DNA of 46,771 nt. Origin: Methanosarcina spelaei. Lineage in GTDB: Archaea > Halobacteriota > Methanosarcinia > Methanosarcinales > Methanosarcinaceae. Of the stretch, positions 8,468-17,185 are shown in pieces; within the stretch, counting starts at the first letter, position 1; the number at the start of each line of letters is the position of its first letter. The translations under genes and the position numbers were made by a program. The stretch is taken from positions 1 through 46,771 of the forward strand of contig NZ_LMVP01000079.1 in NCBI RefSeq assembly GCF_002287235.1, written 5' to 3'. A model generated the notes under the pieces. The model had not been told where the DNA came from. It saw only the letters and a program-made list of their open reading frames with translations, and did no database searches.

Positions 8468-9076
8468 ATGACTGTAAAAATTGCAGTGCTGGTTTCTGGA
8501 AGGGGTTCGAATCTCCAGGCAATTATGGACAGCATTGAGAAGGGTTACATAAAGAACGCTACAGTTAATGTGGTTATTTCCAATAAGGCAAATGCGTACG
8601 CGCTCGAACGTGCAAGAAATCACGGAATAGATGCGGTTTTCCTTGATCCGGACGAATATGACCGGGATGAATATGATAGGGCTATCCTTAATGTTTTGAG
8701 CCAGTATAATATCGACCTTCTTTTGCTTGCAGGTTACTTCCGGCTTTTAGGAAATGAAATAATTATAGCTTACAGGAACAGAATTATGAACATTCATCCT
8801 TCTCTTCTTCCTGCCTTCAAAGGACTTCACGCCCAGAAGCAGGCTTTCGAATACGGGGTAAAAGTTGCAGGTTGTACAGTGCATTTTGTTGACGAAGGAT
8901 TGGACTCGGGACCGATAATCATCCAGAAGTGCGTGCCTGTGCTTACCAGGGATACCGAAGAAACCCTTACTGCCAGAATTCTGGAGCAAGAACATGTCAT
9001 TTATCCTGAAGCAGTCAGGCTTTTTACCGAGGGTAAACTTAAAATTGAGGGTAGAAATGTAGTAACCGGAAATTGA
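8468..9076 (+). CDS. purN: Phosphoribosylglycinamide formyltransferase PurN
   Basis: Transfers the formyl group of 10-formyl-tetrahydrofolate to GAR, the third step of purine synthesis. At 202 residues it has the usual length. The N-terminal phosphate loop VSGRGSNLQAIMDS is clear. The catalytic Asn-His pair lies in MNIHPSLLPAFKG and the catalytic Asp in VHFVDEGLDSGPII. The frame also has a TTG one codon upstream, but the ATG at 8468 matches the family. A TATA-like CTAATATAG at 8438-8446 lies about 27 bases before the ATG, so a leaderless transcript is likely; no Shine-Dalgarno is visible. It begins the one-carbon island. It implies a formyl-folate pool in an organism whose main C1 carrier is tetrahydrosarcinapterin. 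Confidence 0.93.
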   Translation: MTVKIAVLVSGRGSNLQAIMDSIEKGYIKNATVNVVISNKANAYALERARNHGIDAVFLDPDEYDRDEYDRAILNVLSQYNIDLLLLAGYFRLLGNEIIIAYRNRIMNIHPSLLPAFKGLHAQKQAFEYGVKVAGCTVHFVDEGLDSGPIIIQKCVPVLTRDTEETLTARILEQEHVIYPEAVRLFTEGKLKIEGRNVVTGN

Positions 9077-9485
9077 GCAAACGCTTAAGATCATATAAAA
9101 CCGGAACAGATTTTACTGATTAATAACTTCTTTAATCCCTGATAGTTATAAATATTCCAAACTTATAGGTATTCCGCGAAACCATATAGACCATAAGGGC
9201 TTTTCAGGTTTCGAAATCTCCTATCTTCAAGTTCAGGAGCTTTTTGCCGGAATTTTTGAAACTTCAGAATGAAAAATCCCATCAGGAAGGTTATAGAGTC
9301 TGTTTAATTACACTCCACATTATTCGGCGGTTTTATCGCTGAACGCCGACCTCTTGAGTAACTTTCCAATCTGGAAGGCAACTCCTGTATACGTGCACAT
9401 GTTAGCATTAATCAACCCATTAACCCAAGCTACAAAAACTCTTGATTTTGAAAAATTTTAAAGGAATAGGTTACAGGTGACAGTA
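9077..9485. other. Spacer between purN and glyA
   Basis: Four hundred bases without a credible gene. A TATA-like TAGTTATAAATATTCC lies near 9142-9157. No tandem repeat and no convincing riboswitch fold were seen. The start of glyA is decided by AGGTGA at 9476-9481, five to six bases before its ATG. Confidence 0.5.
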
Positions 9486-10724
9486 ATGTCTTATATTGAA
9501 AAAAATGATCCGGAATTGTTCGAGGCTATAAAGAAGGAAGCTGAGCGCCAGGAATATAAACTAAACCTCATCGCATCTGAAAACTATGCGAGCAAAGCCG
9601 TTATGGAAGCTCAGGGATCGATTCTGACGAATAAGTATGCTGAAGGATATTCCGGAAAGCGGTACTATGGCGGCTGTGATTTCGTGGACATTGCCGAGGA
9701 TCTCGCGATTACCAGGGCAAAGAAAGTCTTTAACGCAAATTATGTAAACGTCCAGCCTCACTCGGGTTCTGGATCTAATATGGCTGTCTATTTTTCGGTT
9801 TTGCATCCCGGAGACACCATCATGTCCATGGACCTTTCTCACGGAGGGCATCTTTCTCATGGCAGCCCTGTGAGTTTTTCCGGAAAGCTCTTTAATATTG
9901 TGCCTTACGGGGTCAGTGAAAAGACTGAGATGCTGGACTATTCCGAACTTCTAAAAAAAGCAAAGGAAAATAAACCGCAAATGATTGTTTGCGGGGCTTC
10001 AGCTTACCCTCGCGAAATTGATTTCAAACAATTCAGAGAAATTGCTGACGAAGTCGGAGCTTATCTGCTTGCAGATATTGCCCACATTGCAGGGCTTGTA
10101 GTTGCAGGTGTGCATCAGAGTCCTGTACCTTATGCGGACTTTGTTACCAGCACGACTCATAAAACTCTCAGGGGCCCAAGAGGCGGAATTATTATTTCCA
10201 AGACAGAAGAACTTGCGACAAGAATTAACAAAGCGGTTTTCCCAGGTCTTCAGGGTGGGCCTCTCATGCATATTATAGCCGCAAAGGCAGTAGCCTTCAA
10301 AGAGGCCATGAGTGTGAAGTTCAAACAGGATCAGATCCAGACCGTAAGGAATGCACAAACCCTCTGCAAATGCCTGAAAGAGAAAGGTTTTGATATGGTT
10401 TCCGGTGGCACGGACAATCATCTTATGCTTGTCAATCTCAATAATATGAATATAACAGGCAAAGATGCAGAAGCTGCCCTGAGCAAAGCCGGGATTATTG
10501 CAAACAAAAATACGGTGCCCTTCGAAACCCGTAGTCCCTTTATCACTAGCGGTGTAAGGCTCGGAACTCCTGCCTGCACCACAAGGGGTATGAAGGAAAC
10601 GGAAATGGAACTAATTGCCGACTATATTGAGACTGCAATCACGAATTCAGAAAATGATAGGATCCTGTCTGAAACTAGTGACAAGGTCAGAGAACTCTGT
10701 TCAAGGTTCCCGGTTTATTGTTAA
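9486..10724 (+). CDS. glyA: Serine hydroxymethyltransferase
   Basis: PLP enzyme interconverting serine and glycine with transfer of the hydroxymethyl carbon to a pterin carrier. It has 412 residues from the ATG at 9486. The first in-frame codon is a GTG at 9477, but that GTG is part of AGGTGA, an ideal Shine-Dalgarno for the ATG, so the ATG is preferred. Motifs are [10 protein letters not shown], the glycine-rich [14 protein letters not shown], and [15 protein letters not shown] with the PLP lysine near residue 225. The product resembles the bacterial THF-dependent form rather than the shorter H4MPT-specific form of many methanogens. Folate-specific SHMT activity has been described in Methanosarcina barkeri. 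The gap to folD is only 24 bases, so the two are probably co-transcribed. Confidence 0.95.
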   Translation: MSYIEKNDPELFEAIKKEAERQEYKLNLIASENYASKAVMEAQGSILTNKYAEGYSGKRYYGGCDFVDIAEDLAITRAKKVFNANYVNVQPHSGSGSNMAVYFSVLHPGDTIMSMDLSHGGHLSHGSPVSFSGKLFNIVPYGVSEKTEMLDYSELLKKAKENKPQMIVCGASAYPREIDFKQFREIADEVGAYLLADIAHIAGLVVAGVHQSPVPYADFVTSTTHKTLRGPRGGIIISKTEELATRINKAVFPGLQGGPLMHIIAAKAVAFKEAMSVKFKQDQIQTVRNAQTLCKCLKEKGFDMVSGGTDNHLMLVNLNNMNITGKDAEAALSKAGIIANKNTVPFETRSPFITSGVRLGTPACTTRGMKETEMELIADYIETAITNSENDRILSETSDKVRELCSRFPVYC

Positions 10725-10748
10725 TTGAAAAAGTGGGATGTTTTACCA

Positions 10749-11612
10749 ATGTCAGACGAAGGGTATGAATCACGAATTATAGATGGGAAAGTCCTTGCAA
10801 AGAAAATTGAAGATGAAGTGGAGTCTGGAGTTAAGGCTCTAGTAAGTGGCAGGGGAGTTACGCCTGGACTTGCTACCGTTCTTGTTGGCGATGACCCCGC
10901 TTCCAAGATGTACGTCCGCCTGAAGCATAAGGCCTGTGAACGTGTGGGCATTCGGGCAGAAGACCACTTTCTTCCGGCAGAAACCAGCCAGGAAGAACTT
11001 ATCTCCCTGATCAATACCCTTAACAAAGACAAGAATGTGCATGGAATTCTGCTTCAACTCCCACTTCCTAAACACCTCTTCCCTCAAGAAGCAATGGAAG
11101 CCATAGCTCCTGAAAAAGATGCGGATGGCTTTCATCCCTACAATATGGGAAAGCTAATGATTGGAGATGAAGGGCTTGTACCCTGCACTCCGCATGGGGT
11201 TATCCGGGCGCTTGAAGAATATAATGTGCCTATTAAAGGCAAAAACGTGGTTATTGTCGGGCACAGCAATGTTGTCGGAAAACCCATGGCAGCAATGTTC
11301 CTTAACCGGAATGCAACCGTTTCGGTTTGTCACGTATTCACGGATGACCTCAAAAAATATACTCTAGGTGCAGACATCCTGGTGGTTGCTGCTGGGGTCA
11401 AACACCTCATCAAAGCCGATATGGTAAAGGAAGGTGCAGTAATTTTTGATGTGGGTATTACTCAGGAAAAAGACGGCGTATACGGAGATGTAGACTTCGA
11501 AAACGTGATCAAAAAAGCAGCCCTAATCACCCCTGTTCCTGGAGGCGTTGGCCCTCTGACAGTTGCCATACTTATGAAGCACGTACTTAGCTGTGCAGAA
11601 ACGAGTTTTTGA
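10749..11612 (+). CDS. folD: Bifunctional methylene-THF dehydrogenase / methenyl-THF cyclohydrolase
   Basis: Oxidises 5,10-methylene-THF with NAD(P)+ and hydrolyses the methenyl form to 10-formyl-THF. It thus links GlyA to PurN in the same island. It has 287 residues. [14 protein letters not shown] carries the catalytic Lys, [10 protein letters not shown] lines the folate pocket, [14 protein letters not shown] is the dinucleotide-binding segment, and [15 protein letters not shown] is the FolD signature near the C-terminus. I use the ATG at 10749 ([14 protein letters not shown]). A TTG at 10725 is in frame but directly abuts the glyA stop and adds residues not expected in the family. FolD is rare in methanogens, which normally use F420-dependent Mtd and Mch for the pterin pathway. 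Confidence 0.95.
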   Translation: MSDEGYESRIIDGKVLAKKIEDEVESGVKALVSGRGVTPGLATVLVGDDPASKMYVRLKHKACERVGIRAEDHFLPAETSQEELISLINTLNKDKNVHGILLQLPLPKHLFPQEAMEAIAPEKDADGFHPYNMGKLMIGDEGLVPCTPHGVIRALEEYNVPIKGKNVVIVGHSNVVGKPMAAMFLNRNATVSVCHVFTDDLKKYTLGADILVVAAGVKHLIKADMVKEGAVIFDVGITQEKDGVYGDVDFENVIKKAALITPVPGGVGPLTVAILMKHVLSCAETSF

Positions 11613-12480
11613 AATTTCTTTAGTAAGGTCTTTACCAGGCCTTTTAATCTTTTTGAGACTTTTACTCGTTTTGTACTAAAGCAAGAAAAGTTGTTTTTCC
11701 TAATCGTACCAGAACAGGAAAATCACGTTTGTTCTCGTTGTCTTGTCAGTTTACAATATTAATAATTATTTTTATAAACGATTTCAATTAACATACGATA
11801 CTGCTTTCCTAATTGTGCCATATCAATTCTACACATCAATATTTTTATGTATTATTGGAGCTTATAATATTACAATAACGTTTACAATAGTGTTTATAAT
11901 AACGTTTACAATAGTGTTTACAATAGTGTTTACAATAGTGTTTACAATAGTGTTTACAATAGTGTTTACAATAGTGTTTACAATAGTGTTTACAATAGTG
12001 TTTACAATAGTGTTTACAATAGTGTTTATAATAACGTTTACTGCCAACAATATTCAAAATAACTACTTAGTTTAATATATAATCTCCCTACTATATAATG
12101 TGTCAGCGGAATGAGGTATATAGTAAGGCTTGAAACCTGCTTTAATGTGTCTTAAAGATACCTTTTAAACAAGTACACCTGATAAAGTCGGTTTATATAT
12201 ATTAATTGACATATAATTATAGTGATTACTTGTCCAGTCCTGATAATAATCAATAAACAATCTCCCCTGTCTGGAAGCCTCTGCGGATGAAATAAAAGAT
12301 TTTTCACGGAATGTAGTAAAAGTGGAATAAACTATATTTTCACGATTTAAAGGCATATCGTTGAAATCTCCGATAGTGAGAACGCTCTGTAAAGCCGGCT
12401 TCCCTCAATACCTGTTTACTAATGTCTTAAACGCCGGCTGGCGTAATTAAATTAAAACCTATAGAGTCTGGTTGTCAAAA
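11613..12480. other. Long spacer between folD and the DHPS-like gene
   Basis: Almost 870 bases. It contains the 12-bp satellite listed separately at 11869-12036. Near 12387-12443 there are GC-rich palindromic motifs, AAGCCGGCTT and ACGCCGGCTGGCGT, the second able to form a small hairpin about 40 bases before the next gene. A 63-residue minus-strand open frame at 12165-12356 has no recognisable features and no good ribosome site. Confidence 0.5.
11869..12036. repeat. 12-bp satellite, 14 units
   Basis: Eleven units read exactly TTTACAATAGTG. The variant TTTATAATAACG occurs as the third unit and again as the last, so the array is nearly symmetric in its variants. Because 12 is a multiple of 3, several frames stay open through it and produce artificial proteins (VFTI, KHYC or NTIV repeats) on both strands. 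Confidence 0.95.
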
Positions 12481-13707
12481 ATGGTTGTTGATACTGAAAT
12501 ATGTGGTATTAAAATAGGAGATCGATACCCTGCACACGTTATGGGTATTATTAACTTTAGTCCTGAGTCCTTTTACGGAAATTCGGTCATAAGCCCGGAA
12601 TCTGCGCTTGAGACTGCCCTGAAAATGGTTGAGAAAGGAGCAACATTCCTTGATCTTGGAGCTCGTTCAACCTGGATACATGCCGAACCTATTAGCAGGA
12701 AACAGGAACTTGAACGTATTTTGCCAGTGCTTGAAGCACTGGAAGGCAATGTGGATGCTGTGATTTCCGTGGATACAATGTTTTCTGAAATCGCAGAAGA
12801 AGTTCTCAAAAGAGGAGCTGACATTATAAATGATGTTTCCGGTTTTACAGCAGATCCCAGAATGATTGAAGTAGTGGCGGATTACGGATGTCCTGCTGTT
12901 GTTATGGCCTCAAATAAATTACCGGGCGACCCCCTTGGAATGGATGCAATTATCGAATCCCTCGAATCCATAATACAGGCTGCTGAGGCAGGCGGCATAA
13001 GTCCGGAAAAGCTTATACTTGACCCTGCATCCGGCAGGTGGATCGAAGAAAAACTTTCTATATATGACTTTGAGACTCTTGATGATTTTGAACGCCTGAA
13101 AATTTTTGAAAAACCTTTGTTAGCAGCTCTTTCAAGAAAATCTTTCATAGGAGATGTACTTGGAAAATCTGCAACTGAAAGGCTCTATGGTAGCCTGGCT
13201 GCAGCAGCTATTGCAGTTTACAAAGGTGCTCATATCGTCCGTACGCATGATGTACCTGAGACCGCTGACGTTGTAAAGCTTTCAGGAGCTATCAGAAGTA
13301 GGCCAAGTGTAGTAAAAGAGGGTAGGTATGAGGTCTCTGTGGTTGAGGTAAAGACACCACAGGATGCAGCTATTGCAATGCGGAAACTTGGGGTTACCAC
13401 GACAGGCTCAAAGGTAATGCAGAATAAAAGCATCCATCTTATGCTGAAAATTCGTAATCTTACGACCACAGAGGCTTTGATAATAAAACAGGAGATACTT
13501 GCTCGGGGAGGAGATGCAGCCCTGACAAGGAACGCAGTTTCCCACGAAACGGAGATAACTGATGTGCTTATAATGGGTACTCTACTTCAGTTTGAACGTC
13601 TTGCCAGGAAGCTTGAAGGACAGGCGCGCTCCCTTCCACTTATTGCCGAAATGATCCGAGAGTGTATTGCAAATCGGAACGATCTGGAATATCGATACTT
13701 GAGGTAG
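12481..13707 (+). CDS. Dihydropteroate-synthase-like protein with C-terminal extension
   Basis: A 408-residue protein whose first ~270 residues are a DHPS TIM barrel. It would join a hydroxymethyl-dihydropterin pyrophosphate to pABA or, in the methanopterin pathway, to a ribofuranosyl-aminobenzene phosphate. Recognisable landmarks are MGIINFSPESFY (usual MGILNxTPDSF), DLGARST (usual DIGGEST), DVSGF, LDPASGRW (usual LDPGIGF), PLLAALSRKSFIG and RTHDV. The catalytic Lys of SRKSFIG and the Arg-His of RTHDV are kept, but the pABA-side loops differ. About 130 further residues form an unrecognised C-terminal domain. The ATG at 12481 is preferred over a TTG three codons earlier. The stop lies 2 bases before the metV-like start, indicating co-translation. 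Substrate choice (folate or methanopterin) cannot be read from sequence. Confidence 0.8.
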   Translation: MVVDTEICGIKIGDRYPAHVMGIINFSPESFYGNSVISPESALETALKMVEKGATFLDLGARSTWIHAEPISRKQELERILPVLEALEGNVDAVISVDTMFSEIAEEVLKRGADIINDVSGFTADPRMIEVVADYGCPAVVMASNKLPGDPLGMDAIIESLESIIQAAEAGGISPEKLILDPASGRWIEEKLSIYDFETLDDFERLKIFEKPLLAALSRKSFIGDVLGKSATERLYGSLAAAAIAVYKGAHIVRTHDVPETADVVKLSGAIRSRPSVVKEGRYEVSVVEVKTPQDAAIAMRKLGVTTTGSKVMQNKSIHLMLKIRNLTTTEALIIKQEILARGGDAALTRNAVSHETEITDVLIMGTLLQFERLARKLEGQARSLPLIAEMIRECIANRNDLEYRYLR

Positions 13708-13709
13708 TT

Positions 13710-14324
13710 ATGATTATAACTTCAGCAAAACCCCTTGAAGAAATCCTGGCCTTATTGAAGGACGAAGATGATATATTTATTATCGGATGCAATGTCTGCG
13801 CTGCAAAATTGAAGACCGGTGGAGAACCCGAAGTCCTTGAGATGATCCGACAACTTGAGAAAAGCGGAAAGCATGTAGTAGGCTGGGCTCTTCCCACAGC
13901 AGCCTGCAGTGTCAGGTCTTTTGACTCCCTCGTCCAGAAAAACGAAAAAATAAAAGAGGCACGCTGTATTCTGGTTATGGGCTGTGGTAGTGGAGTTTCA
14001 ACGATTTCCAGTGTAACAGAGGTACCGGTATTCGGCTCAAACGATACGCTTTCTCTGGGAGGTTCAAGCGAGGGTAAGCTGCTTTCAGGACAGTGCATAA
14101 TGTGTGGAAAATGTACAATTGGTGAATTCGGAGGAATCTGTCCTAAATCACGGTGCCCAAAAGAACTCCTAAACGGGCCCTGTGGAGGAGCTGTTGACGG
14201 GATGTGTGAAGTCAACAGAGAAAACGATTGTGTATGGACTTTGATTTATAATAGGTTGAAAAAAATAAAGAGACTCGATCTTCTTTATACAATTCATGCC
14301 CCTCAGGAGCATATAGTTGATTAA
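13710..14324 (+). CDS. MetV-like cysteine-rich partner of methylene-THF reductase
   Basis: A 204-residue protein of the methylene-THF reductase C-terminal domain family (MetV type), the partner of MetF in acetogens, probably binding zinc or an Fe-S cluster. Cysteines appear in IIGCNVCAAKLK, in CIMCGKC, and in CPKSRCPKELLNGPCGG, followed by GMCEVN and a later Cys. The N-terminal half looks like a Rossmann-type domain (VVGWALPTAACSV, ILVMGCGSG). The ATG at 13710 has GAGGT five bases upstream, overlapping the stop of the DHPS-like gene. An earlier ATG at 13662 lies inside that gene and is rejected. metF follows after 341 bases. In acetogens MetV is needed for electron delivery to MetF, so a non-NADH donor is plausible here (inference). 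Confidence 0.8.
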   Translation: MIITSAKPLEEILALLKDEDDIFIIGCNVCAAKLKTGGEPEVLEMIRQLEKSGKHVVGWALPTAACSVRSFDSLVQKNEKIKEARCILVMGCGSGVSTISSVTEVPVFGSNDTLSLGGSSEGKLLSGQCIMCGKCTIGEFGGICPKSRCPKELLNGPCGGAVDGMCEVNRENDCVWTLIYNRLKKIKRLDLLYTIHAPQEHIVD

Positions 14325-14331
14325 ATTCATT

Positions 14332-14429
14332 GAGCTCATCCCAAAACCAATTTCATTCCCAAATCTATACTGTTTTCGTGTTTAGAAATTAGAGCAATTA
14401 TTGGAAATTCAAGGTTTTGGGATAGGCTC
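14332..14429. mobile_element. MITE-like element, 98 bp
   Basis: Begins GAGCTCATCCCAAAACC and ends GGTTTTGGGATAGGCTC; these 17-base ends are inverted repeats with two mismatches. A second element with the same ends lies at 16840-16927. It is too short to code for a protein and resembles a non-autonomous derivative of an insertion sequence. No clear target duplication is seen at this copy. It separates metV from metF, which therefore probably has its own promoter. Confidence 0.7.
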
Positions 14430-14665
14430 TTTTACAGTTTTTATTTAATTTTTTTACTCTAGTTTTTCCAGTGTGTTATACATGTCTTTTACGCATCAGG
14501 GTTAAACGTATGTTTTTTACGCATCAGTGTAAATCTGCTGTAACCTCTCTGATCTGCAAAAAGGATGATATATAGTATTAGGTTTTGGAAATAGTATTAA
14601 CCGACTGATAGTGCACGATTCAGGAGCATGGTTTTAAATAATTTCATTCCTAATATTCTTACTCA

Positions 14666-15544
14666 ATGCTCTTTAATTTTCGTGAAAAACTGAATTCCAG
14701 CAAATTTCTGGTTACTGCTGAAGTCTCCCCTCCTAAGGGCACAAGATTCTCAGTTCCCCTTGAAGATGCTCGTCAGCTCAAAGGAATTGCAGATGCTATA
14801 AACGTTACGGACAATCAGTGCTCAATAATGCACATGAGTTCTCTGGCTTTTAGCAAGCTTCTGCTTGATGAGGGACACGAGCCTATTATGCAGCTCACCT
14901 GTCGGGACAGGAACAGGATAGGACTTCAGTCCGATCTTCTTGGAGCATATGCTCTGGGTATCCGGAACATCTGTGTGATGACAGGAGATTTTCCTTCGTG
15001 TGGAGATCATCCAGGTTCAAAGCCCGTATATGACCTCGATTCCGTACATCTCCTGCAACTTGTCCGGAAGCTTGACTCGGGCATTAATTTTGCAGGAAAC
15101 AGGCTGGACGGGGGGACTTCTTTCTGTGCAGGTGCAGTTTCTGGCATAGATCCTGACAAACCTCTGCAACTCATAAAGCTTGAGAAAAAAGTAAGGTCCG
15201 GAGCTGATTTTATTCAAACTCAAGCGGTTTATGATGTAGGCATGTTTGAGGAGTTTATGGAGGCTATAAGCTACCTTGAAGTGCCTGTAATTGCAGGCCT
15301 GATTCCTCTGAAATCTCTGGGTATGGCCGAATTCATGAACAAAAATATTTCAGGAGTTAATGTGCCTGAAGAAATCATGTTTCGCATAAAAGACTCACCT
15401 GATCCTGTTGAAGAAGGTCTTTCAATAGCTTCAGAGACTATAAAAGAGCTTATGAAACTCTCAAGAGGGGTTCATATTATGCCCGTAGGCTCTCACAACA
15501 ATACCTCAAGACTGCTTTCTATGGCTGGACTTTCCGGAAAATAA
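14666..15544 (+). CDS. metF: Methylenetetrahydrofolate reductase
   Basis: A 292-residue TIM-barrel flavoprotein of the MetF family, reducing 5,10-methylene-THF to 5-methyl-THF. Visible family segments are FLVTAEVSPPKG at the N-terminus, LMQLTCRDRNR, the FAD/folate segment MTGDFPSCGDHPG, GADFIQTQAVYD and PVIAGLIPLKS. It lacks the extra C-terminal regulatory domain of eukaryotic MTHFR. TTTTAAATAA at 14632-14641 sits about 28 bases before the ATG and there is no Shine-Dalgarno, so the mRNA may be leaderless. It works with the MetV-like protein upstream. Methanosarcina has a separate F420-dependent reductase (Mer) for methanogenesis, so this one is probably for folate C1 units. Confidence 0.88.
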   Translation: MLFNFREKLNSSKFLVTAEVSPPKGTRFSVPLEDARQLKGIADAINVTDNQCSIMHMSSLAFSKLLLDEGHEPIMQLTCRDRNRIGLQSDLLGAYALGIRNICVMTGDFPSCGDHPGSKPVYDLDSVHLLQLVRKLDSGINFAGNRLDGGTSFCAGAVSGIDPDKPLQLIKLEKKVRSGADFIQTQAVYDVGMFEEFMEAISYLEVPVIAGLIPLKSLGMAEFMNKNISGVNVPEEIMFRIKDSPDPVEEGLSIASETIKELMKLSRGVHIMPVGSHNNTSRLLSMAGLSGK

Positions 15545-15679
15545 TTTTCGTAGAAGTTTAAATCAATCTCTGTTCCGGAAGACTATTTTTTGTATCCTCT
15601 TCAAATTTAAGGGATTTTCAACCGCATAAAAAATATAATAGTTTTTCCATTTTCCCTTATCATATTTTGGAGTAGAAAA

Positions 15680-15902
15680 ATGGAACTTGAAGCTTTAAAA
15701 CAATTGCTTGCTTCACTGGACATCAATCCTGATGAAATTAAAGATCTCTTTTTCAGTGGTAAAATCTTTTACTTCCTGTATACTCTGCCTGAGACCTTTA
15801 TTCTCATGGCATTTTATCGGAGCCTTTGGATACATTTATCAATATCTTCTTGTATTTTACGGTTTGATTTCGTACCTATTTTTGATTACGCAAAGTAATT
15901 AA
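15680..15902 (+). pseudogene. Small membrane protein gene with a one-base frame interruption
   Basis: GGAG at 15669-15672 lies seven bases before ATG 15680, a good ribosome site. The frame opens with MELEALKQLLASLDINPDEI, a soluble helix, then a hydrophobic run. At the T-run 15812-15815 the original frame turns into an unconvincing sequence and stops at 15898. Removing one T continues as FIGAFGYIYQYLLVFYGLI and stops at 15902, giving a 73-residue protein with two membrane helices. This could be a real mutation, a sequencing error, or slippage on the T-run. I do not recognise the family. It lies between metF and the cofE-like gene, with its stop 27 bases before the latter's ATG. Confidence 0.5.
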
Positions 15903-15929
15903 TCATTAGCTTTTAAGGCAGCAGAGAAT

Positions 15930-16739
15930 ATGAGTTCAGAAAATACTTCCATCCAGATGTTTGGAATTAAGACCCCTATTATCAGGGAAGGGGATGATAT
16001 TGTACAGATTCTATATGAGGCTCTGGAGGAAGCAGGGCTTGTCCCTATTGACGGGGATATTTTCGTACTTGCAGAATCTGCAGTTGGCACGTCGGAAAGA
16101 AGAGTCGTCAAGCTTGCAAGCGTAACTCCAGGCGAAAGGGCAAAGGTGCTTGGGGAAAAGTACGGGATTGACCCCAGGGAAATGGAACTCGTGCTTCAGG
16201 AATGCGATGAGGTTTTTGGAGGCGTTCCCGGAGCTGCTCTTACAATCACAAAAGGTGTTCTGGCTCCAAATGCAGGAATCGACGCTTCAAATGCCCCCGA
16301 AGGTTATGTAATCCTGCTCCCTGAAGACCCACGAAAAAGTTCCGAGATTATTAGATCCCGGCTTGAGCAGCGTTACTCATGCAGGCTAGGGGTAATTATA
16401 GGAGATAGCAGGACTCAGCCTCTCAGGCTTGGTTGTTCGGGAATTGCTCTTGGAGTTTCAGGTTTTATACCTGTGGAAGATGCACGGGGAACTAACGATA
16501 TCTATGGAAAACCTCTACGTATTACATACAAGGCTGTAGCAGACAATCTTGTCTCGGCTGCCGAACTCCTTATGGGAGAAGCAGGGGAAAGGGTACCGTG
16601 TGTGCTTATCCGTGGTGCTCCTGTATGCATGATAAATGAGCCCCATGATATGCCAACGATCCCAATGGAAGGCTGTATGTACTTCGGCAATATAATAAAA
16701 GGTCGGCCTGAGGATAAAAATTGCGAGAAAAAGGTATGA
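15930..16739 (+). CDS. CofE-family gamma-glutamyl ligase (F420-0:L-glutamate ligase-like)
   Basis: A 269-residue member of the CofE family (COG1478), enzymes that use GTP to attach glutamate to coenzyme F420-0. Family segments are the early IKTPIIREGDDI (usual LPLIxxGDDL), APNAGIDASNAPEGYVILLP, and the metal/GTP region GVIIGDSRTQPLRLGCSGIA followed by LGVSGF. The middle motif departs from the usual SDSFGRPWR, so substrate specificity may differ. It sits at the end of an island of folate-linked genes, not with other F420 genes. COG1478 proteins have been proposed as FolC replacements in organisms lacking folylglutamate synthase. A dihydrofolate or tetrahydrofolate glutamylation role is therefore a plausible alternative to F420. 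I am confident of the family but not of the substrate. Confidence 0.8.
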   Translation: MSSENTSIQMFGIKTPIIREGDDIVQILYEALEEAGLVPIDGDIFVLAESAVGTSERRVVKLASVTPGERAKVLGEKYGIDPREMELVLQECDEVFGGVPGAALTITKGVLAPNAGIDASNAPEGYVILLPEDPRKSSEIIRSRLEQRYSCRLGVIIGDSRTQPLRLGCSGIALGVSGFIPVEDARGTNDIYGKPLRITYKAVADNLVSAAELLMGEAGERVPCVLIRGAPVCMINEPHDMPTIPMEGCMYFGNIIKGRPEDKNCEKKV

Positions 16740-17185
16740 TTTCTTTAACGTGTTCCTGATAAAAACAATATTTTAAATATTCTTCAACAAACTGAACGTT
16801 TTTTTAAATTAACAAATTTTCTGGCAAGAATTATAATACGAGCCTATCCCAAAACATTATCTAATCTACTATTACCGCCAATATTATAACTTCTATTCTG
16901 GCATTATATTGGTTTTGGGATAGGTTCTACTAATAAATTTTATAAGCAGAGTCCCAGATCCGGATCTCACTCTTTCAGGAGCTCTTATTGGAGAATCTGC
17001 AATACTTTCCAATTTTCTAATCCTTAAAAAAGAGATTTTAAGAAAAATATATAACTCGTCGATTCAGAAAATACGATTTTTAATAACTTGCCAGTCAGGC
17101 CGTGAAAATATAGCTATTATGCTTTTTCCCTTCACATGAAATAATTATTTCAGACTAGTCCGTCATTGTTGACAGCTTCAGTCCC
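16740..17185. other. Spacer holding a MITE-like element
   Basis: AT-rich DNA downstream of the cofE-like gene. Apart from the 88-base inverted-repeat element listed separately, I see no gene and no tandem repeat. Confidence 0.5.
16840..16927. mobile_element. MITE-like element, 88 bp, with 3-bp target duplication
   Basis: GAGCCTATCCCAAAAC at the left end and GTTTTGGGATAGGTTC at the right end form inverted repeats with one mismatch. The element is bordered by TAC on both sides (16837-16839 and 16928-16930), consistent with a 3-base target-site duplication. It shares its ends, though not its interior, with the element at 14332-14429. Confidence 0.75.

Noticed and set aside
9077-9485. THF or glycine riboswitch before glyA
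   Set aside because: No recognisable aptamer stems or conserved loops; such riboswitches are not known from this lineage.
11743-12075. 110-residue plus-strand and 62-70 residue minus-strand repeat proteins
   Set aside because: They exist only because a 12-bp satellite keeps frames open on both strands; no ribosome site or sensible ends.
12165-12356. 63-residue minus-strand gene
   Set aside because: No ribosome site, no family, and located in repeat-flanked spacer.
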